This document shows positions 58,001-64,000 of a stretch of DNA of 64,000 nt, one piece after another. Below the pieces are notes generated by a model. It was not told the DNA's origin. It was given only the letters and a program-made list of their open reading frames with translations, and searched no databases. Source of the DNA: Ypsolopha sequella (lineage: Eukaryota > Arthropoda > Insecta > Lepidoptera > Ypsolophidae); the NCBI GenBank assembly GCA_934047225.1, contig OW203986.1, positions 28,709,221 through 28,773,220 of the forward strand. Direction: 5' to 3'. Position 1 is the stretch's first letter. Each line of letters begins with the position of its first letter. Made by a program: the position numbers and the translations under genes.

Positions 58001-61000
58001 TTTTCTTTTTCATACCACAAAAACTTCTATATGAAAAAAAAGTCAACCGAATGGTGATTTTTGGCTTCAATTCCCTACTGCTCTTGAGCGGCTTGGTCGA
58101 TTAAATTCATTTATGCTTTGAGCAATAGATAAACTTGATAGCTATAAATATAACATAGGATTATTCAATTGAACAATCACGTCCATGTGAAAAGTATTAT
58201 ATTTTTTAAGTTTTTCTTTAATTATTTTAATTTACATGATGTCTTTTTTTCCCATTTTAAGGGGAAAAATTTTGCAGCTCAACACTGAGTTTTCCAATTA
58301 CCCGATTTATAATTTGGCACATGATTTATGTTTACCCTCTTCGAAATTATTATTCACCATCTGCAATGTAAACAACTACGCATTCCTTTGTTTATTTATT
58401 ATTTTAACAGCTCCTTGATAATGTCAACCGGTTGGACTAATAAAACATTGATATTGTGAAACAGAAGTGTTTTTATCAAAATTATTATATTCTCCTATTT
58501 CGCCCTATCAAGGACACAGCGAGCGACGTAACAGCTACAATGCATTGCGCGTTGATATGAACGTTATTTCAATGTCGTTTTCGTCGATATTCGTACCGAC
58601 AACATCGAGCTGCTAATTTGGCGACGGTAATCGCCTTAAAGTACAATACTCCCTATGGCGTTACAACATGCGAAACTGCTGCCACTTTAGAAAAAAAAAC
58701 ATTTTTACTTGCTAGAATAATGATTGAAAATCTGCTCGAGTAAATGTCTAGAAACAGCAATGAACTATTTTTACATAGGAAAGTTTTCATAGACAACATC
58801 TTTCTATAGCTAAAATTTTAACTTGTGCCAAAAGCGGCCGTTTTTAGCAAAAGTTAAAATTTTAGCCCATCGAAGACGTTGTTTCTGAAAGCTATGCTAT
58901 GTAAAAATAGTTCATTTATGTTTTTACATATTATGTACATATTATGTAGAAACATAAATAAAGTAAATAATATTTACTTGAGCAGATTTTCAATAATTAT
59001 TGTAGCAAAAGTTAAAATTGTAGCCCATCGAAGACGTTGTTTCTGAAAGCTATGCTATGTAAAAATAGTCCATTTATGTATGTTTTATATATTATGTAGA
59101 AACATAAATGAACTATTTTTACATAGCATAGCTTTCAGAAACAACGTCTTCGATGGGCTAAAATTTTAACTTTATTATTAACTTTATAATATTTACTTGA
59201 GCAGATTTTCAATAATTATTGTAGCATTAAAAAAATGTTTTTTCGCATGTTGTAACTTGCCTTAAACTCTATTGTTATTGTTCGCCTTTTACCTATATTT
59301 TCTATTATATTATATATATTTGCTAGGACTATTATGTTATGGTCTGTTTTAATTGTAAGGAGGGTCTTGACTCAAATAAAAGTTTATGCTACAAGGGCGA
59401 AAACGAATGTCGAGGACGTTTTAAACGTAACCGAGTAATTTATTGCTCTTACGCCCGTGTATTTTTTCAATGCATAGTGTGAGGAAATAAAACAAATATA
59501 ATCTTGTGAACTTTAATAGTACATTACGATACGAGAGCGATGAAACGTTTTCTGACGAGTGTGAGTTTCTGACGTGTGCAATCACACGAGTCGAGAAAAA
59601 GTTTCTCGCACGAGTTTCGTATAATTTTTTATAGCACAAGTGCGGAAAATGCCGACTTTAAAGCGGTCATTTTACGCACAGTGTGCTATAAATAATGATA
59701 AGGACTGTATCCAGAGCCGTTAAACAGTGGAAAAAAAGTATAACCTTTATGGTACACAGGAAAGGTTGCAGGTTAGCCAACCTCTCGTATATAAATTAAA
59801 AAAATAATAATAATAAAGCCCTAGGGCAAAATAATCGAATTTCTGTTCGGTTTTGATGCATAAAAAGTGGGCCTTTACGAGCATTTGCATTGAAAAATAT
59901 ATAAATACTAAATACATATTTATTATAGCTAAGTGAACATGAAATTGGAGATCTCTGGCATAAAATGCTTAATTAAAAGTGTTGTGTAGCCAAAAAGCTA
60001 CATTTGTTTGTGTAGTTACTTTAAATATATAATAACTGATATTTATTACTAGAATCTGTTTTCATAATCATATATATACTCGTATTAAAATTTATTGAAA
60101 AAGGCCTTACTTTGCGGAAGTCCATCATAAATTTGTGGATATATTAATAATTTGCAATATTCCGCTAAACACTCTTACCATGCTATTCAAAATGCAGACT
60201 CAAGCACTGCCCGCCCTCACCACCGCCCGTTTTCTTGCTTGTTATTTAAGATCGCTTTATTTTGTGCTCGTAATGCTTGCTTTGCTTGTGCATGTTTTAT
60301 GCGGGAGGGCGGGCGGTGCTTGAGTCTGCATTTTGAATAGCATGGTAAGAGTGTTTAGCGGAATATTGCAAATTATTAATATATCCACAAATTCATATAT
60401 ATATTTATATTGAATACATATATAATAAAAAGTAAATATATGTTCCATATTTTATTCATTTACTTATTAACAATCCTTATTAAATAACTTGTGTATAGTA
60501 AACTTCATTAAGTCTAACTTACTTTGCATGATGCAGTTATCGCATTAACATTAATAAAATTTGTTTGTTTGTAGTATTTTGTTTTTCAATCCTCTCTTTG
60601 ACCATTAGGTTCACAAAATTTTGCCTTTTATGGTCCTGTAACAGGCCTTTGGCTCATTAGTGCTATCAAAGTCAACACATTCGTCCTTGTCGGTCGGATA
60701 ACGAGTGCTCCTTCCTAAACACGAATGCTGATGTAATTTTTTCTTCCATCAATAAATAAATACAAATACAAATACATTACTATCTAAATGAACAAAAGTT
60801 TATATTACATACTTATACCATGCAAATACTATAAACTTACATATCATATAATATATATATATCCGTTACCAAAGCGTAAAACAACTGCCCAAAGAAGTCT
60901 TTTGCAGACCTATTACAACTCTCAAAGTAGATTGTTTCAAAGCAAATCTAGAAGTTAAATTAGCACATTTTAATCTTCTCCAAGACGATCCAAACGCTCT

Positions 61001-64000
61001 CTTTACAGACCTTTTCAACATAGTCTCTAAAGAGTTCGAAAATACGTTTAAGATGCAAAAACTTTCTAACAAAAGTAAAATCACCTTCAGTGACTGGGCG
61101 ACACCAGGTATTTATAAAAGCAGAAATCATTTATACGAATTATACGACATAAAGTCCTACAATAATAATGTTAAATTTACTGAATTCGTGAAAAATTACT
61201 CACGCATCTTTAAATTGGTGTGTTTAAAAGCAAAAAGTATCTACTTGAATAAAAAACTTAAAAGGTCCGATAACAAAGTAAAAACAGTATGGAACATCAT
61301 AAATACTGAAACTGGGAAAAGTAAGAAACGAGATAACGAACTTAAGTTAAGTATTAACAATGAAGTCGTTACAGGAGATAAAGAAGTTGCGAATGCCTTT
61401 GAACAATTCTTTACTGAAATTCCTTCCTTAACAACTAAAGATTTAAATTCAAGCCCTAGGCTTGCGCAGGATCTTTTAATAGATCACGTACCTCAGTGTC
61501 TTTCTGTATTTGCTTTTAAACATATTAATTCATTAACTGTAATTAAAGCATTTAAATCGCTTAACTTGAAAAAAACCGAGGACTTATGGGGCCTATCTGT
61601 GAAAGTTATAAGTTCTGTTATTGATTTAATAGCTCCTTATTTGGCATTAATTTTTAATAAATGTGTAGATGATGGTATCTTTCCTGACTTAATGAAGTTT
61701 AGTAAATTGATCCCCCTTTTTAAATCAGGCGACCACGGGGACCCTTCAAACTATAGACCTGTGTCAGTTTTACCGGTATTGAGTAAGGTTTTTGAAAAAA
61801 TAGTTTTTAATCAATTGTTATTTCATTTTAATTTAAATAAGTTACTTCACTGTGAACAATATGGATTCACTAGAGGGATGTCAACCACAGATGCAGGAGT
61901 TGCTTTAGTTAAGCACATTTTTGATGCTTGGGAAGAAAAGCAAGATGCATTTGGTGTATTTTGTGACCTCTCGAAAGCCTTTGATTGCGTTAATCATGAA
62001 ACACTCTTATGTAAATTGGATCACTACGGAGTGAGGGGCAAATCTTTGGCGTTATTGAAGTCATATCTTAGTGATCGTATTCAAAAGGTAGACATTAACG
62101 GGGTAAAATCAAGTGGAGCATTAGTTAAAATGGGTGTCCCGCAGGGTTCCATATTAGGGCCCTTGCTGTTTTTAATTTACATAAATGACCTTCCATATTT
62201 AGTTAAAGACTTAACGAAGATAGTATTATTCGCAGACGACACGTCACTTATTTTTAAAGTTAATAGACGTAAAGATATCCTTGACGGCGCGAATACAACT
62301 TTATCACTGGTGCTTGATTGGTTTACTGTAAATAATTTAGTTTTAAACGCAAAAAAGACAAAGTGTATAAAATTTACGTTACCAAATGTAATTCAAGTGG
62401 ATGGTAATTTGCTTTTGCAGGGGTCCAAGCTGGAGTTAGTTAACGAAACAAAGTTTTTAGGCATTACGGTAGACTCTCGTCTTCAGTGGGGTCCCCACAT
62501 AGAAGCCCTATGTGGTAGACTTAGTTCGGCCGCATACGCTGTTAGACGCATAAGACAAATTACTGATGTAGATACTGCTAGACTAGTCTATTTTAGTTAC
62601 TTTCACAGCATTATGTCATACGGCATGCTGTTATGGGGTAGAGCCGCGGATACAGACGCAGTCTTTGTTTTGCAGAAGAGAGCAATTCGGGCTATTTATA
62701 ATATGAAGCACCGGGATTCATTAAGACAAAAGTTCAAAGAAATTAATATATTAACGGTTCCTTGTGAATATATTTACCAAGTCCTTAGATATGTCAGAAA
62801 AAATGTTGAGTCTTTCCCAAGGCTTGGTAAGCAACATTGTAAGGAGACCAGAAATAAGCATAGACTGGCTTTTCCAAAAATCAGACTCGCTAAGGTGAGT
62901 ACCTCTTTTGTAGGACATGGTATAAGATTTTACAATAAACTTCCAAAGGAGGTCCTTACTTTGTCAGAGAATAAGTTTAAACTGTATATTAAGCAGGGCC
63001 TATTGAAAAAGGCATATTATAAAATAAATGAATATTTGGATGATGGTGAAGCATGGTGTTACAGTGATAATGATACTCGTAGTAAGTTATAATTTAATTA
63101 AATAGTATAATTTCTTAACTTATGATTCCTCTAAGGTGTAAACATTAATTGATTATAGACTGTAAAAGGAAAAGGACTATATGAGACAGGTAGACAAAGA
63201 TATATATGTTTTTCTTTTTTTCATTAACCTGAATTCCTACTGTCTTGTATTTTCTTATCCCTTGGTTAAAGTAGATATAAGTCATATATTGTATAGTATA
63301 AGTTTTATGTTGAAAAAAAGACATGATCTTGCTAAGTTTCTTGCCCTTCTTCTTAGCAAGACTAATCGAATGGGCGGAGGTAGGCATGTATTTATATATG
63401 TAACCTATTAGTATGTAGTATATAGGATGGGATTTGGTCGGCCGCCTGGATTCGTGCTGGGGGCTCGGTTGGTGATCACTGAACCTTGTTCCTGGTCCCT
63501 GGCCGGGTCTCCGGTATGGGTTCGGGCGGCTGATTGGATTTTACCTTGTATAATATATATTTTACCTATCATTTTAATCGTAAATATATTGCTACATAAA
63601 TTAAATAAACCTTTAATTTAGTTCATGTACATTTATTATTCTATTACATATATTTTCTTTATTAGATTAAATTTGACGTGTAAAAAGTGTATATATCTAT
63701 ACCTGCTTTGCAAAATAAACTATTTGAATTTGAATTTGAATTTGTTTATATAATAATACATTTTATTTTATTTTTTATTATGTGAAAGTCGTTCAGTATG
63801 ATCATTATAGTATGTGGGTTCATGTAAAAACAGCAGTAACACGTGGTAGAATAACGTACTCGTATTATTTAATTTCAGTTCAGGTAATGCCGCCTCGCGT
63901 CGCGTGGAGCTAGAACGTCGCTGCGAGCGCACGGCGGGCGAGGCGGACGCGGTGCGTGCGCGTTACAACACGGCGCAGAATGACGCAGCGCAGGCGCAGC
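52053..64000 (+). CDS. Smc6: SMC6, N-terminal head and start of the coiled coil; six exons seen, runs off the right edge
   Basis: Exons: 52053-52275, 53237-53395, 54249-54490, 55828-56078, 57655-57852 and 63879-64000 (incomplete), all with GT-AG introns and compatible phases. The 398 residues start MDLDIEP. Walker A is GRNGSGKSA at 43-51, followed by [11 protein letters not shown], the signature of SMC6 rather than other SMCs. The Q-loop Gln is about 158 ([11 protein letters not shown]). Coiled coil begins near residue 185 and continues through [16 protein letters not shown] and the [18 protein letters not shown] stretch. The hinge, second coil and Walker B lie outside. SMC6 pairs with SMC5 in the SMC5/6 complex, which entraps DNA and acts in recombination repair and replication-fork stability. 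Exon 6 is much richer in G and C than exons 1-5. Confidence 0.95.
52319..52962. mobile_element. Possible element in SMC6 intron 1 with 17-bp inverted ends
   Basis: ttaacctccgctctgtg near 52319 and cacagagaggaggttaa at 52946-52962 are inverted with one mismatch. 'cttacacagat' repeats occur just inside the right end. Short ends, so tentative. Confidence 0.45.
53044..53224 (-). mobile_element. Repeat family 'D', copy 1, next to SMC6 exon 2
   Basis: tatagcacac.gtgcgtaaaatgacc...tttcatcgctctcgtatcgtaatgtact, in outline the reverse complement of 59517-59700. It ends about 12 bp before the exon 2 acceptor, whose short tract is only attattattgtag. Confidence 0.82.
55323..55589 (+). mobile_element. 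Retroposed repeat 'A', diverged copy 4, in SMC6 intron 3
   Basis: Shares 'gaagtaccaccaacttact', 'ggggagagtaagaggacag', 'tatgtccagcaatgga' and the ggctgatggata end with copies 1-3, but with deletions and many substitutions. No target duplication is visible. Confidence 0.8.
56166..56328. mobile_element. Foldback MITE in SMC6 intron 4
   Basis: gatccgcgggtctaccgcgt at 56166 pairs with acgcggtagacccgcaggtc ending 56327. Pairing continues through 'catcaacttgagattgaaa'. Length about 163 bp. Confidence 0.85.
56406..56666 (-). pseudogene. MADF (Adf-1/SANT-like) domain fragment in SMC6 intron 4, opposite strand
   Basis: The ATG at 56666 opens an 86-residue frame with a MADF start: [21 protein letters not shown], then [12 protein letters not shown]. 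Pro, Leu, Trp and the second Trp fall at the expected spacing; the third-helix Trp (SKWNKR) is also present. Then the frame diverges and ends in [13 protein letters not shown] without the remaining domain or partner regions. MADF domains bind DNA; they occur in fly transcription factors and as accessory proteins of PIF/Harbinger transposons. Its position inside an intron, antisense and truncated, favours a transposon remnant. An exon of a nested host gene is less likely but cannot be excluded. Confidence 0.65.
56907..57454. mobile_element. Candidate element with 'aaaaccagaacagtagg' inverted ends
   Basis: aaaaccagaacagtagg (56908-56923) and the complement at 57436-57453 (aaactactgttctggtttt) flank about 550 bp with a GC-rich core (57240-57340). 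A similar string occurs alone near 41825. Only about 17 bp of ends, so tentative. Confidence 0.45.
58661..59255. mobile_element. ~595-bp complex palindrome in SMC6 intron 5
   Basis: Outer arms ttacaacatgcgaaa / tttcgcatgttgtaa. Inner blocks containing 'ctaaaattttaac', 'catcgaagacgttgtttctg' and 'gctatgctatgtaaaaatag' occur three times in alternating orientation (58850-58915, 59020-59070, 59105-59170). Confidence 0.8.
59381..59901 (+). mobile_element. Repeat family 'C', copy 3, interrupted by family 'D'
   Basis: Starts agtttatgctacaagggcg and resumes at about 59701 with aaggactgtatccagagcc, like the copy at 17998-18409. The sequence between is family D (59517-59700). Confidence 0.8.
59517..59700 (+). 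mobile_element. Repeat family 'D', copy 2, nested in family 'C'
   Basis: tagtacattacgatacgaga...gtgtgctataaataatgat. It replaces about 17 bp of family C sequence present in copy 1, so the insertion was accompanied by a small loss. The other copy is 53044-53224. Confidence 0.8.
60130..60393. mobile_element. Foldback MITE with ~85-bp near-perfect arms in SMC6 intron 5
   Basis: aatttgtggatatattaata at 60130 pairs with tattaatatatccacaaatt ending at 60393. The arms also contain 'atgctattcaaaatgcagac' and 'cttgagtctgcattttgaat'. The two 62-63-aa frames on opposite strands here are the same palindrome read twice. Confidence 0.88.
61053..63092 (+). CDS. Reverse transcriptase of the truncated LINE, 679 codons, uninterrupted
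   Basis: Starts at an internal Met; the frame is open further upstream to the truncation point near 60868. RT blocks in order: [21 protein letters not shown] (about 225-245, motif 1/2), [40 protein letters not shown] (motif A with the first catalytic Asp), [21 protein letters not shown] (motif B), and VLFADDTSL with FADD at 393-396 (motif C, catalytic Asp pair). After KFLGITVD, a C-terminal thumb/connection region ends [17 protein letters not shown]. It lacks the endonuclease domain, so it could not complete its own target-primed transposition. The clade (CR1/L2/Jockey group) is inferred from motif style; the exact family is not known. Confidence 0.9.
   Translation: MQKLSNKSKITFSDWATPGIYKSRNHLYELYDIKSYNNNVKFTEFVKNYSRIFKLVCLKAKSIYLNKKLKRSDNKVKTVWNIINTETGKSKKRDNELKLSINNEVVTGDKEVANAFEQFFTEIPSLTTKDLNSSPRLAQDLLIDHVPQCLSVFAFKHINSLTVIKAFKSLNLKKTEDLWGLSVKVISSVIDLIAPYLALIFNKCVDDGIFPDLMKFSKLIPLFKSGDHGDPSNYRPVSVLPVLSKVFEKIVFNQLLFHFNLNKLLHCEQYGFTRGMSTTDAGVALVKHIFDAWEEKQDAFGVFCDLSKAFDCVNHETLLCKLDHYGVRGKSLALLKSYLSDRIQKVDINGVKSSGALVKMGVPQGSILGPLLFLIYINDLPYLVKDLTKIVLFADDTSLIFKVNRRKDILDGANTTLSLVLDWFTVNNLVLNAKKTKCIKFTLPNVIQVDGNLLLQGSKLELVNETKFLGITVDSRLQWGPHIEALCGRLSSAAYAVRRIRQITDVDTARLVYFSYFHSIMSYGMLLWGRAADTDAVFVLQKRAIRAIYNMKHRDSLRQKFKEINILTVPCEYIYQVLRYVRKNVESFPRLGKQHCKETRNKHRLAFPKIRLAKVSTSFVGHGIRFYNKLPKEVLTLSENKFKLYIKQGLLKKAYYKINEYLDDGEAWCYSDNDTRSKL
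63722..63743 (+). repeat. Hexamer 3' tail of the LINE
   Basis: About three and a half units of tttgaa at the LINE 3' end. The same tail is seen in complement at 8336-8361, so a short repeat rather than poly(A) terminates this LINE family. Confidence 0.85.

Larger units (their letters stand above)
60868..63745 (+). mobile_element. 5'-truncated CR1/Jockey-group LINE in SMC6 intron 5
   Basis: LINE homology starts inside the ORF (open frame upstream of the first ATG, ...[16 protein letters not shown]...), so the endonuclease half is missing. It continues through a full RT, a 650-bp 3' UTR and a tttgaa hexamer tail at 63722-63743, and sits in AT-rich DNA. Same orientation as SMC6. A truncated relative is on the minus strand at 8338-9335. 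Confidence 0.9.

Noticed and set aside
60135..60448. Two similar 62-63-aa proteins on opposite strands
   Set aside because: They are the same near-perfect palindrome read from each arm.

Overview
This is a eukaryotic window, almost certainly from a moth or butterfly. It is AT-rich, has spliced genes with GT-AG introns, and carries interspersed repeats of a lepidopteran type (tRNA-derived elements, and elements ending in a 'tatgtccagcagtggac...ggctgatgga' 3' end). The species assignment is inference from repeat style. There are no bacterial-type operons, ribosome binding sites or CRISPR arrays.

Layout. 1-3.4 kb: a minus-strand non-LTR retrotransposon with an uninterrupted endonuclease + reverse transcriptase reading frame that runs off the left edge. 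3.6-7.2 kb: a frameshifted THAP zinc-finger gene followed on the same strand by a broken SWIM + YqaJ-exonuclease gene, perhaps two parts of one decayed DNA transposon. 7.2-44 kb: no host gene recognised. This stretch is packed with short inverted-repeat elements (several with clear target duplications, including 8-bp hAT-type ones), a ~355-bp retroposed repeat with 10-13-bp target duplications, LINE fragments, a 27-unit 60-bp minisatellite (27.0-28.6 kb) and a 10-unit 144-bp array built from a small inverted-repeat element (29.3-30.7 kb).

44.2-64 kb is the gene-bearing part. MIC19/CHCHD3 (MICOS subunit, three exons, +) is followed by an unrecognised two-exon 129-aa gene (+), which converges on the two-exon ESF2/ABT1 rRNA-processing gene (-). 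SMC6 (+) follows: exons 1-5 and the start of exon 6 are present and the gene runs off the right edge. The SMC6 introns are full of transposons, including a 5'-truncated LINE with an intact 679-codon RT frame, a MADF-domain fragment and several long palindromes. One repeat lies about 12 bp from the exon 2 splice acceptor.

The host genes are ordinary housekeeping genes (mitochondrial cristae, ribosome biogenesis, SMC5/6 genome maintenance) and nothing suggests they act together. The noteworthy biology lies in the mobile elements: nested insertions whose target duplications can be read directly, and a small inverted-repeat element that has become a satellite with an apparent dimeric higher-order repeat.
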